From Paracoccaceae bacterium (GTDB lineage: Bacteria; Pseudomonadota; Alphaproteobacteria; Rhodobacterales; Rhodobacteraceae), in assembly GCA_003447515.1 (NCBI GenBank), contig DLZA01000158.1, positions 880 to 8,825 on the forward strand: a DNA stretch of 7,946 nucleotides, written 5' to 3'. The translations under genes and the position numbers were made by a program. The notes beneath the pieces were generated by a model. That model was not told where the DNA came from. It saw nothing but the letters and a program-made list of their open reading frames with translations, and searched no databases. Positions 1 to 6,738 of the stretch are shown here, piece after piece (positions within the stretch are counted from its first letter, which is position 1; every line of letters begins with the position of its first letter).

Positions 1-93
1 TTTGTGCGTATCTTTGGTTGCCCCGGGTGGCGCTAGGCCCGCCTGGATTGCAAATGCAATATACGGATCACCACTCTCATATGCCGAGTATAA
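1..93 (-). pseudogene. Remnant of a family A DNA polymerase-like gene (partial, truncated)
   Basis: Read on the minus strand, the frame from 93 down to 1 encodes 31 residues that include SGDPYIAF and ATKDTHK. These resemble the segment of phage/plasmid-type family A DNA polymerases in which a 'SGDPY-LAFAKQAG' stretch is followed by 'ATK-x-(T/S)HK', just after the catalytic Asp motif of the polymerase domain. The fragment would continue past the left edge toward the C-terminus. On its N-terminal side it meets an in-frame TAA (complement of 94-96). None of the three minus frames beyond that stop shows the expected upstream polymerase sequence, so the gene looks truncated rather than interrupted by one mutation. 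The family assignment rests on recalled motif similarity over a short stretch and is moderate to weak. If right, it marks a recombination or insertion boundary for the respiratory cluster. Confidence 0.45.
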
Positions 94-132
94 TTATTTA
101 AAAAGAGTTAATTCCAGCCCTCTGCTAAGTAT

Positions 133-146
133 TTGATTTAGGTCAA
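133..146 (+). promoter_or_regulatory. FNR/Anr/Dnr-type operator, TTGAT-N4-GTCAA
   Basis: The sequence TTGATTTAGGTCAA matches the FNR/CRP-family consensus TTGAT-N4-ATCAA at nine of ten conserved bases. TTGAC is a common half-site variant in Anr, Dnr and NnrR boxes. It lies about 27-30 bases upstream of an AT-rich -10-like element, so its centre (139.5) would fall near -40 relative to a start around 178-181. That is the class II activator position, where the box stands in for a -35 element. The inference is activation of the downstream operon when oxygen is low (FNR/Anr) or NO is present (Dnr/NnrR). The regulator is not encoded in the window, so which one acts is open. Confidence 0.75.
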
Positions 147-165
147 TTCGGTCTGCTGTTCTTTG

Positions 166-174
166 TATTATATC
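166..174 (+). promoter_or_regulatory. Candidate -10 element of the operon promoter
   Basis: The run TATTATATC contains TATTAT (166-171), a good match to TATAAT, and an overlapping TATATC (169-174). Either one places transcription initiation near 178-181, which puts the FNR-type box at about -38.5 to -41.5. No convincing TTGACA -35 is present at the right distance, as expected for an activator-dependent class II promoter. No start-site data are available, so the position is approximate. Confidence 0.45.
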
Positions 175-180
175 AAAATT

Positions 181-381
181 AGTTCAGTTGTCTGAATTCC
201 GAAAAAATGACGGCCGTTGAGCAAAATAAACGATGTGGTGGGTGCAAAAAAGGGTTCACCGACAACTTCAAATGGATCAAAGTGGCATACTTGCGGAAGC
301 CGAAAACACTAGTAAGCGAAGCAGTCGACTCCTCACACTTCAAACGACACTTCAATGTTCAAGATAAAAGGGCAATTATTT
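181..381 (+). other. Leader region upstream of the first cluster gene
   Basis: About 200 bases separate the inferred transcription start from the preferred start codon of the small subunit at 382. I see no strong hairpin, riboswitch motif or tRNA/rRNA here. An open frame starting at ATG 207 runs through the leader into the next gene (to 464) but has no good ribosome binding site and no recognisable domain, so I do not call it as a gene. The function of the long leader is unknown. Confidence 0.4.
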
Positions 382-564
382 ATGGAAAGTTCCAAAATTA
401 TGAACGAAGCGTCAGAGTCAGATACTCCAGAACAGTCGCCTCCTACAATGCAAAGTGTGCTTGATAACCCGTTTTTGCTACTCTTCTTGGGCGTCACCAT
501 ACCAGCAGTGCTATATATCATTTGGGGCGTGATGGAAGTCGCCTCTATTCCTGTTGGGCAATAA
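382..564 (+). CDS. Small single-helix subunit, heme-copper oxidase subunit IIA-like
   Basis: This 60-residue protein has a polar, acidic N-terminus (about 1-27) followed by one hydrophobic segment (about 30-53, with the core FLLLFLGVTIPAVLYIIWG) and a short tail. Its place directly upstream of subunit II and subunit I matches the order of the Thermus ba3 oxidase operon (subunit IIa, II, I), where IIa supplies one extra membrane helix to the complex. I chose ATG 382 because AAGGG (368-372) sits nine bases upstream. ATG 355 in the same frame (69 aa) lacks a ribosome binding site, and ATG 400 with GGAAAG upstream remains possible. The role follows from context, size and topology, not from strong sequence motifs. 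A gap of 35 bases separates it from the subunit II gene. Confidence 0.7.
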   Translation: MESSKIMNEASESDTPEQSPPTMQSVLDNPFLLLFLGVTIPAVLYIIWGVMEVASIPVGQ

Positions 565-599
565 TTTTTCAATCTTAGCAAAATAGAATTGGATAGATT

Positions 600-1154
600 A
601 TGGCAATTACCCCGCCTTCGAACCGGCTTTGGTGGAATGAGCCAGTTCAAAATATAGAACTTGCTTGGATTATTGTGGCGTTCCTTTGGGGGCTCTTCAT
701 GTTTTTCTTCATGATCGCCTGGCATTTTATCGGTGATCAAAATCTTTCTTCAGAAACCTATCGCGTCTCTCCAACAGCCTTCGAAAATAAAGTAAGCGCG
801 TTTGCTGAAGAGTATCAGAAAACTGACGGTACGGGCGAATTAATTGAGGAGAACGGAGTGCCGGTAGTCATACCGCCAGAGGGCGGCGATGTCTACATGT
901 TGGCAAGGCTATGGGAATTCTGGCCCGTACTGGAGCTGAAGAAAGACGTTGCCTACCGGTTCCACTTGTCTTCGGCAGATTGGCAGCACGGCTTTTCATT
1001 GCAACCCACCAACATAAATATTTCGGTGCACCCGGGATACGAACACGTCTTCACACTTACACCCACGGAAACAGGTATTTTCGGCGTCGTGTGCAATGAA
1101 TTCTGCGGTATTGGGCATCATTCCATGACCGGTCGGATCCGCGTTGTCGATTAA
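600..1154 (+). CDS. Heme-copper oxidoreductase subunit II with CuA site (ba3-like)
   Basis: This 184-residue protein has one N-terminal membrane helix (about 20-44) and a periplasmic cupredoxin domain. The binuclear CuA ligands are all visible: H130 (in DWQHGFSL), C165, C169, H173 and M176, within CNEFCGIGHHSM. The backbone ligand position is E167. The spacing (35 residues from the first His to the first Cys, then 4, 4 and 3) is the same as I recall for the short subunit II of Thermus thermophilus ba3 oxidase, as expected for a B-family enzyme. CuA accepts electrons from a soluble or membrane cytochrome c or another donor and passes them to the low-spin heme of subunit I. A linker of about 50 residues (roughly 45-95) between helix and cupredoxin domain is longer than strictly needed. 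The ribosome binding site is weak (GGA at 591-593). The subunit I gene follows after 12 bases. Confidence 0.92.
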   Translation: MAITPPSNRLWWNEPVQNIELAWIIVAFLWGLFMFFFMIAWHFIGDQNLSSETYRVSPTAFENKVSAFAEEYQKTDGTGELIEENGVPVVIPPEGGDVYMLARLWEFWPVLELKKDVAYRFHLSSADWQHGFSLQPTNINISVHPGYEHVFTLTPTETGIFGVVCNEFCGIGHHSMTGRIRVVD

Positions 1155-1166
1155 GGGAGAAGCCTC

Positions 1167-2897
1167 ATGACCAGTATAGATCAAGGTGTCGTACCGATAG
1201 CTAATATCGACGCAAATTACCGTACGTGTCGATTCAGCGGTCTTCGCATCGAAAGTAATGCTGAGATACTGATCAAAGTGAACGCAATAGCAGCTGTGAT
1301 TTTCCTATTGCTGGGTGGGCTGATGGGGCTCGGTGTAGCGCTTACGCGCTGGCCGGCTATTCAGCTGCTGCCGGCGGAGTGGTTTTATCTAGTGTTAACT
1401 GGACATGGTGCGAACGTGCTAATTTTTTGGATAATTTTCTTTGAAATTGCAGTGCTCTATTTTGCCTCAGCAGTATTATTAGGCGCACGCCTTGCAGCTC
1501 CAAAAATCGCTTGGCTGGCGTTCGTCTTGATGGTCATCGGCGCAGTGATGGCAAATTACGCGGTTCTGCGCGGTGATAGCACTGTGATGTTCACCTCTTA
1601 CCCACCGATGATGGCGTCACACTGGTTTTACCTGTCACTGATAACTTTTGCGGTAGGCGCGCTTTTGGCCGTGATCATTTTCTTCGCAACACTTGTCGTA
1701 GCGAAGGCAGAGAACACTTATCGAGGTTCCGTGCCGCTCGTTTCATTTGGGGCTATCACAGCCGCAATAATTGCTGTTTTCACACTGGCATCGGGAGCAA
1801 TCATTCTAATACCGACTTGGCTTTGGTCGCTGGGTTTGATCGGCGGTATCGATACGCTGATGTATAAAGTGGTCTGGTGGGGTATGGGTCATTCCAGCCA
1901 GCAAATCAACGTGTCAGCGCATGTGTCAATTTGGTACGCAATTGCGGCTATTTACCTCGGCGCCAAGCCGCTGTCGGAAAAAGTAAGTCGCATGGCCTTT
2001 TTCATGTATATTTTATTTTTGCAGCTTGCATCGGCCCATCATCTTTTGGCTGAGCCAGGGATGAGTTCAAGTTGGAAAATTATCAACACCTCTTACATGA
2101 TGTATTTGGCAGTGTTGGGATCGTTGATCCACGGGCTGACAGTGCCTGGTTCAATCGAAGCAGCGCAGCGCCGCAATGGCTATGACCGAGGCTGGTTCGA
2201 GTGGTTAACAAAAGCGCCATGGGGCAATCCCGCATTTTCAGGCATGTTCCTTAGCCTCGTGATGTTCGGCTTTATTGGTGGCATTTCCGGCGTCGTGCTC
2301 GGCACCGAACAACTGAATGTACTGATGCACAACACAATTTACGTGCCAGGCCACTTCCATGGCACTGTCGTTGCGGGGACAACACTAGCTTTCATGGCGG
2401 GCACATATATGCTTATTCCACTGATTTTTCAGCGCGACATCTTATGGCCAACAATCGCAAGACTGCAGCCATATTTCTTTGGTATTGGTGCTGCAGGCAT
2501 CTCGCTATTTATGATGGGTGCAGGTACCCTTGGCGTTCCTCGGAGACAGTGGGATATTGGGTTGACCGACGCGCCACACGCGTTCGAGTTTCCAGCGATA
2601 GCCTACTTGATGATGGGACTAAACGGAATATCCGCAATCTTAGCGGCAATCGGTGGCGCGATGTTTATTCTCGTTGTTGTCGGTTCGATCCTGGCAGGAC
2701 CGCAGCTCGCTGGCACCACAGCCAAATTGGCGTTCCCGCTGCATAACGTTGGGCGAGAATCCGTATCAGAATACGGTAGCGAAAGGCATCCGAAACTCAA
2801 AGGAACAATTGTACTGGTGACCATCTTTTTCGCATGTTTCGTACTCTACTACTTCGTAAATTGGAAATACCTCTCGGAACTCTGGTTGTTTAACTGA
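1167..2897 (+). CDS. Heme-copper oxidoreductase subunit I, B-family, active-site Tyr replaced by Gln
   Basis: This is a 576-residue catalytic subunit with about 13 membrane helices. All metal ligands can be placed: H80 (LTGHGANV) and H398 for the low-spin heme, H396 (VPGHFHGT) for the high-spin heme, and H242, H291 and H292 for the CuB/FeB site. Spacing from H242 to H291 (49) equals that between H233 and H282 in Thermus ba3 oxidase, which supports an ungapped comparison. The oxidase tyrosine expected at His+4 (Thermus Y237) is Q246 here (GHSSQQIN), so the His-Tyr cross-link cannot form. The cbb3 alternative, six residues before the His pair, is L285. In cNOR the His+4 position is the FeB glutamate ligand. 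The protein is therefore either a nitric oxide reductase of B-family descent or a divergent oxidase. A C-terminal helix (about 546-566) closes the protein. GGGAG at 1155-1159 is a strong ribosome binding site for ATG 1167. Automatic annotation would probably say cytochrome c oxidase subunit I. Confidence 0.93.
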   Translation: MTSIDQGVVPIANIDANYRTCRFSGLRIESNAEILIKVNAIAAVIFLLLGGLMGLGVALTRWPAIQLLPAEWFYLVLTGHGANVLIFWIIFFEIAVLYFASAVLLGARLAAPKIAWLAFVLMVIGAVMANYAVLRGDSTVMFTSYPPMMASHWFYLSLITFAVGALLAVIIFFATLVVAKAENTYRGSVPLVSFGAITAAIIAVFTLASGAIILIPTWLWSLGLIGGIDTLMYKVVWWGMGHSSQQINVSAHVSIWYAIAAIYLGAKPLSEKVSRMAFFMYILFLQLASAHHLLAEPGMSSSWKIINTSYMMYLAVLGSLIHGLTVPGSIEAAQRRNGYDRGWFEWLTKAPWGNPAFSGMFLSLVMFGFIGGISGVVLGTEQLNVLMHNTIYVPGHFHGTVVAGTTLAFMAGTYMLIPLIFQRDILWPTIARLQPYFFGIGAAGISLFMMGAGTLGVPRRQWDIGLTDAPHAFEFPAIAYLMMGLNGISAILAAIGGAMFILVVVGSILAGPQLAGTTAKLAFPLHNVGRESVSEYGSERHPKLKGTIVLVTIFFACFVLYYFVNWKYLSELWLFN

Positions 2898-2922
2898 TCG
2901 ATAGGAAAGAAGGGCACGGCTC

Positions 2923-3798
2923 ATGAAAAATGCGCTGAAAATGACGGCCTCCATTCTGAAACTGAGGATCGCATTCTTTGTCACCCTTGCAGCACTAATT
3001 GGCATACTAACCGCCGGCGGCGCAATGGGCGGAATTGAGGCTTCTGTCTTTTTACTCGCCGTATTGGGAGCATCCGGAGCAGCGGGCGCCTTTAACCAGT
3101 ATTTTGAACGCGATAGCGACCGTTTGATGGTGCGTACCCACAACCGGCCTTTCGCATGCGGAACATTGAAACCCAGTCTGATTTGGCCTATCACATTCGG
3201 ATTACTTTCAGTAGGAGCACTCTTAATGGGTTGGTCGGTGGGCGGTACGCTTGCTACCCTGCTGGTTTTTCTCGGCGCTGTGACTTACGCCTTTCTTTAC
3301 ACCATGTGGCTCAAACGAAGCAGTGTCTGGAACGTTGTTATTGGTGGCGCTTCAGGCAGTTTTGCGGTGCTGGCTGGTGCCGCTGCGGCTGCGCCAGACT
3401 TTGGTCCAGTCTTTGAACCCGTACCAATTCTTTTAGCCGCCGCGCTTTTCCTGTGGACACCACCGCACTTCTGGGCGCTGGTAGCCGCCAAAGATGGAGA
3501 TTATCGCCGAGCGGGTATTCCCATGTTACCAGTTGTGTCTGAACACACCGTCTGGGGAAGAATAATCTTCATCCATGTATTCTTTCTTGTTATTGTCTCA
3601 CTCTCGCCATTACTTTACGGATTGGGCCCGATTTATGGCGTTTGCGCAGCAATAGGTGGCGCGCGATTTCTTCAGACCAGTTGGGTATTGATGCGCAACA
3701 ACGATTGCGAGGCTGCAATGATAACATTTAGGGCATCTCTTTTACAATTTGCCCTTTTATGTCTCGGTGTCATTCTCGACAGAGTGGTCGCACTATGA
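2923..3798 (+). CDS. cyoE: Protoheme IX farnesyltransferase (heme O synthase)
   Basis: This 291-residue UbiA-superfamily membrane prenyltransferase (CtaB/CyoE/COX10) converts heme B plus farnesyl diphosphate to heme O. The first Asp-rich motif is N-QYF-E-R-D-S-D-RLMVRTHNRP; the first acidic residue is Glu instead of the usual Asp, as also found in COX10-type proteins. The second motif, with DYRRAGIPMLPVV, is typical of the family. There are about nine hydrophobic segments, and the length is normal. AAGGG (2910-2914) lies eight bases before ATG 2923, and the stop codon overlaps the start of the SCO gene (ATGA at 3795-3798). No heme A synthase (CtaA) is seen in the window, so the clustered enzyme may use heme O or B in its high-spin site, unless ctaA lies elsewhere. 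Confidence 0.95.
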   Translation: MKNALKMTASILKLRIAFFVTLAALIGILTAGGAMGGIEASVFLLAVLGASGAAGAFNQYFERDSDRLMVRTHNRPFACGTLKPSLIWPITFGLLSVGALLMGWSVGGTLATLLVFLGAVTYAFLYTMWLKRSSVWNVVIGGASGSFAVLAGAAAAAPDFGPVFEPVPILLAAALFLWTPPHFWALVAAKDGDYRRAGIPMLPVVSEHTVWGRIIFIHVFFLVIVSLSPLLYGLGPIYGVCAAIGGARFLQTSWVLMRNNDCEAAMITFRASLLQFALLCLGVILDRVVAL

Positions 3799-4601
3799 GT
3801 TTCCTGAAAGTATGTGCAACTCTTGCCGTGGTAACTATAGTATGGTTAACCCCCGCATTATCAGAAAATCTTGTTTCCGAGACTGTCTTCAAAGAAAGCC
3901 AAGCAGCTATTGGCAACCAAACCGGCTCCTATCTATTGCATGATCATCGCGGGCGGGATCTTTCACTGGCGCAGTTTCGTGGCAAACCCTTGGTCATTTC
4001 GCTTGTTTACACCAGTTGCGCGTCGGTTTGTCCATTGGTTACTAGCCACTTGAGTGCATCGATCGAAGAGGTTCGCAAAACGCTTGGCACCAAAAGCTTT
4101 AACATCCTGACTTTTGGTTTTGATGCCAGTGGTGACCGACCAGCTCAATTAACCAGATTTGCTGGAGCCCACAGTCTTTTAGGAATAGAAGGCTGGCATA
4201 TTGCCAGCGCCGAAGAGACTACGACTGAGGCGTTGCTGTCTGATCTTGGGTTTTCGTACCGCGCTGCGGCAGGTGGTCTCGCTCATATAACTCAAACGAC
4301 AATCCTCGACGCTGAGGGGAAGGTTTATCGGCAGGTGTACGGCCAGAATTTTTTGTTACCAATGCTATTTGAGCCCCTTAAAGAACTTGTGCTTGGCCGA
4401 ACCACTCGCTCGTTTGCGACAGAGGACCTCTGGGATAGACTAGTTTTTTTATGCACGGTCTATGATCCCCTAACTAGTGCCTACCGGTTCGACTATGCCA
4501 TTGTATTCGGTGTATTTTTTGGTGCTGCGTGGCTCATTCTGATGGGCTGGATAATCATTAAGCTTTGGCTTGAACGGAGCCGGGCGGTAAAAAAGAGCTG
4601 A
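3795..4601 (+). CDS. SCO/SenC/PrrC-family copper chaperone, membrane-anchored
   Basis: This 268-residue protein has a cleavable-looking signal peptide (about 1-23, ending ALS), a periplasmic thioredoxin-like SCO domain and a C-terminal membrane helix (about 233-257) followed by a basic tail. Copper ligands of the family are visible: C75 and C79 in TSCASVCP, and H164 in LAHITQTTILD. SCO proteins deliver copper to, or reduce the cysteines of, the CuA site, which fits the subunit II encoded upstream. ATG 3795 overlaps the cyoE stop as ATGA and starts right before the signal peptide. The in-frame ATG at 3759 would add 12 polar residues in front of it and is unlikely. The segment CTVYDPLTSAY (about 220-230) before the C-terminal helix resembles the tail of SCO proteins from oxidase clusters. 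Confidence 0.92.
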   Translation: MSFLKVCATLAVVTIVWLTPALSENLVSETVFKESQAAIGNQTGSYLLHDHRGRDLSLAQFRGKPLVISLVYTSCASVCPLVTSHLSASIEEVRKTLGTKSFNILTFGFDASGDRPAQLTRFAGAHSLLGIEGWHIASAEETTTEALLSDLGFSYRAAAGGLAHITQTTILDAEGKVYRQVYGQNFLLPMLFEPLKELVLGRTTRSFATEDLWDRLVFLCTVYDPLTSAYRFDYAIVFGVFFGAAWLILMGWIIIKLWLERSRAVKKS

Positions 4602-4626
4602 GTGCGCATGTTCGAAAAATCGTTTG

Positions 4627-6222
4627 ATGGTTAGTTTTCGCACTTCGCTTAGGCGTGGCTTTGATCGGGTTGAGCGCTGCCTTGATCTGGCGTTTGGCAC
4701 CGATTGGAACCCGCTTGCGCATCTCGGGTCAATTGGTTGGTTTCTCTTTTGGGTTGTAGTCGTTACTGGAGTTTATTTGTTCATCTTCTTCGATACCGGC
4801 GTGTCAGCAGCTTACGACTCAGTTAGGAGGCTGAGCACTGTTCATTGGTGGCACGCGGGACTTTCCCGGACACTGCACAGGTACGCATCTGATCTGATGG
4901 TTGTGGTGATGTTCACCCACCTTATCCGTGAGTTTGCGATGGAGCGGTATCACGGCCCACGTTGGTTCTCGTGGGTCACAGGGGTTCCCATCATATGGTT
5001 TGTCTATCTTTCGGGTATTACCGGATATTGGTTGATCTGGGACAAACTTGCGCAATATGTAGCCATCACAACGACCGAGCTAGTCGATACTCTTGGTTTT
5101 CTAGGGCAACCCATCGCGCGCAATTTCCTGTCACCAGACATGCTTTCAAACCGTTTCTTCACATTGATGGTGTTCCTACACATTGCCATTCCCCTAATAC
5201 TGCTAATGTTAATGTGGATTCATACTCAACGCATTACGGAAGCTCGGACCCACCCACCAAAAGGGCTAGCATTCATCATAATAGTTGCGTTGGTCACTGC
5301 TTCATTGGTTATTCCAGCGCCGATGCAGGCAGCTGCGGATCTCAGAACAGTCCCGCAAAGTATCAATATTGACTGGCTTCTACTAGGCCTTTATCCGCTC
5401 GTTGAGATGGTGCCATCTGGTGTCATCTGGGGCGGGATTGCCGCGTTCACACTCCTGTTAATAGGAATGCCATGGATACCAGCTAACTCAGGCGACCGGC
5501 CAGCTGAAGTGTTTCTGGAGCATTGCAATGGTTGCGAACGCTGCGTCCAAGACTGTCCCTACGAAGCAATAACCTTGGAGCCACGCAGCGACGGTGCACA
5601 CTTTCGTTTTGAGGTAGCGGTCAACTCGAGGAAATGCGTCGCTTGCGGCATCTGCATGGGAGCCTGTCCTTCGTCGTCACCTTTCCGGCGCAAAGGTGAT
5701 CTAATTACCGGTATTGACTTGCCGGACTATTCTTTAGCAAAGCTGCATGACCGTATTATCGAAGTTTCTGAATCCCCGTCTGCACAAGTCGGCAGTAGCC
5801 GGGTACTCACATTGGCGTGCAGCCACGGCGCTGGCGGCCAGCCGGCCGTAGCTCGAGTAGAAGTACCTTGTGTAGCGATGGTCCCACCCTCAATGGTCGA
5901 TTTTATCATCAGTCGCGGGCTGGCTGACGGTGTCTGCCTCGTAGGCTGTGCCGCGAGAGAATGCCATAACCGATTAGGAAAAAAATGGACTATGCTTCGA
6001 CTTGCGCAGCAGCGCGATCCTTATCTTCGCGCGCGCATACCACGCGAGCGTGTGCTGACTGTTTGGGCGGGCCCGACTGAAGAAAACTACTTGGAGAGCG
6101 AGATTGATGCCTTTGCTGCGCGGCTTAATGAAATGCCTGGCTATGAAAATGTCCGCCAAATGGTCCGAAAAGATATCGCCAAGGCCAGTAATTTTGTATC
6201 TAGTGAGAGAGGCAAAAAGTGA
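4627..6222 (+). CDS. Cytochrome b / 2x[4Fe-4S] ferredoxin / MvhD-like fusion protein
   Basis: This 531-residue protein combines three modules. Residues 1 to about 285 form a cytochrome b/b6-type membrane domain of six to seven helices. H84/H98 and H185/H199 give the two His-x13-His pairs that bind two hemes b. Residues about 296-350 carry two [4Fe-4S] motifs: C300, C303, C306, C310 and C337, C340, C343, C347. Residues about 392-505 resemble the hydrogenase delta subunit (MvhD/FrhD/FlpD), with C398, C415, C441 and C446-H (VGCAARECH). MvhD domains pass electrons between flavin enzymes and partner iron-sulfur proteins. The domain set suggests electron transfer between a cytoplasmic donor or acceptor and the quinone pool through the membrane hemes; the direction is unknown. 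I chose ATG 4627. TTG 4624 directly precedes it, and the ribosome binding site is weak for both. The gene overlaps the next by four bases (GTGA). Confidence 0.88.
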   Translation: MVSFRTSLRRGFDRVERCLDLAFGTDWNPLAHLGSIGWFLFWVVVVTGVYLFIFFDTGVSAAYDSVRRLSTVHWWHAGLSRTLHRYASDLMVVVMFTHLIREFAMERYHGPRWFSWVTGVPIIWFVYLSGITGYWLIWDKLAQYVAITTTELVDTLGFLGQPIARNFLSPDMLSNRFFTLMVFLHIAIPLILLMLMWIHTQRITEARTHPPKGLAFIIIVALVTASLVIPAPMQAAADLRTVPQSINIDWLLLGLYPLVEMVPSGVIWGGIAAFTLLLIGMPWIPANSGDRPAEVFLEHCNGCERCVQDCPYEAITLEPRSDGAHFRFEVAVNSRKCVACGICMGACPSSSPFRRKGDLITGIDLPDYSLAKLHDRIIEVSESPSAQVGSSRVLTLACSHGAGGQPAVARVEVPCVAMVPPSMVDFIISRGLADGVCLVGCAARECHNRLGKKWTMLRLAQQRDPYLRARIPRERVLTVWAGPTEENYLESEIDAFAARLNEMPGYENVRQMVRKDIAKASNFVSSERGKK

Positions 6223-6719
6223 GTAATCGCTTTTACCAGATCGTTTTCGGTACAATCCTTAGCTTTGTAATGATCTTGGGTACGGCGATACTATCGTCAG
6301 GGCTTGTATGGCAAAGCCTACCTGCAGATTACGCCTTGCTTCGTCTTAGTTTCATAGAAAGCGGAATCCGTGATTGTCGCAATCAGACCAAAGCTGAACT
6401 GGCTGAACTCCCACAAAACATGCGACGCGAACAGGTTTGTGCAAGCCGTCGTGCACCAGTCTATGTCGAACTTGATCTAAATGGTGAAACATTGTTTGCG
6501 CAAAACCTTCCACCGACGGGGCTTCTAGGCACCGGCCCTTCACGGGTTTATCAACGTTTCGAACTGCCCGCTGGCAACTATGACTTGACAGTGCGTTTAC
6601 GCAACGACCCCGCAAAAATAGAATTCACCAAGATTATGACGCGGCAACTGTCCCTAAAACCGGCCCAAAGTTTTGTTATAGACTACAAAGAGGAAGCCGG
6701 CGGCTTCGTTTTTAACTAG
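6219..6719 (+). CDS. Unrecognised membrane-anchored periplasmic protein
   Basis: I do not recognise this 166-residue family. It has one N-terminal hydrophobic helix (about 8-32), likely an uncleaved anchor, then a short helical-looking stretch with two cysteines (C53 in DCRNQTK and C74 in EQVCASRR) around ELPQNMRR. The remaining part, about 80-166, is probably all beta strands (VYVELDLNGE, FELPAGNYDLTVRLR). The strand pattern is that of a small sandwich domain exposed in the periplasm. The GTG start is supported by AGAGAGG at 6206-6212, six bases upstream, and by the GTGA overlap with the stop of the cytochrome b fusion gene, which implies translational coupling. It may assist or bind the fusion protein or the oxidoreductase; that is only an inference from position. 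The Cys pair could form a disulfide or bind a metal or heme. Confidence 0.85.
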   Translation: MSNRFYQIVFGTILSFVMILGTAILSSGLVWQSLPADYALLRLSFIESGIRDCRNQTKAELAELPQNMRREQVCASRRAPVYVELDLNGETLFAQNLPPTGLLGTGPSRVYQRFELPAGNYDLTVRLRNDPAKIEFTKIMTRQLSLKPAQSFVIDYKEEAGGFVFN

Positions 6720-6738
6720 GTAATAGAGGCAAAAAAAG

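Noticed and set aside
2..136. Open + strand frame from the left edge to a TGA at 134-136
   Set aside because: Its 44 codons match no family I know, and its stop overlaps the FNR-type box. The minus-strand reading of the same bases looks more protein-like.
207..464. 85-codon + strand open frame with a CGGC motif near its start
   Set aside because: It has no good ribosome binding site and no recognised domain, and its 3' third overlaps the small subunit gene in another frame. It could still be a leader peptide, but I cannot support it.
562..600. Possible terminator or second promoter between the small subunit and subunit II
   Set aside because: The region is AT-rich but shows no stable inverted repeat and no convincing -35/-10 pair.
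333..740. 135-codon minus-strand open frame
   Set aside because: It lies antisense to the small subunit and subunit II genes, which have clear motifs and context. The translation shows no domain.
1167..2897. Assignment of subunit I as a cbb3-type (C-family) oxidase
   Set aside because: No CcoO/CcoP-type c subunits are present, the partner is a CuA subunit II, His spacing matches ba3, and the helix VII Tyr of cbb3 enzymes is absent (L285).
2766..3194. 142-codon minus-strand open frame
   Set aside because: It is antisense to the end of subunit I and the start of heme O synthase, and is a shadow of those coding frames.
3759..3794. Upstream in-frame ATG extending the SCO protein by 12 residues
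   Set aside because: The extension is polar and would sit in front of the signal peptide. The ATGA overlap at 3795 gives a better start.
4962..5372. 136-codon + strand open frame inside the cytochrome b gene
   Set aside because: It is an alternative frame within a gene whose heme and iron-sulfur motifs are unambiguous.
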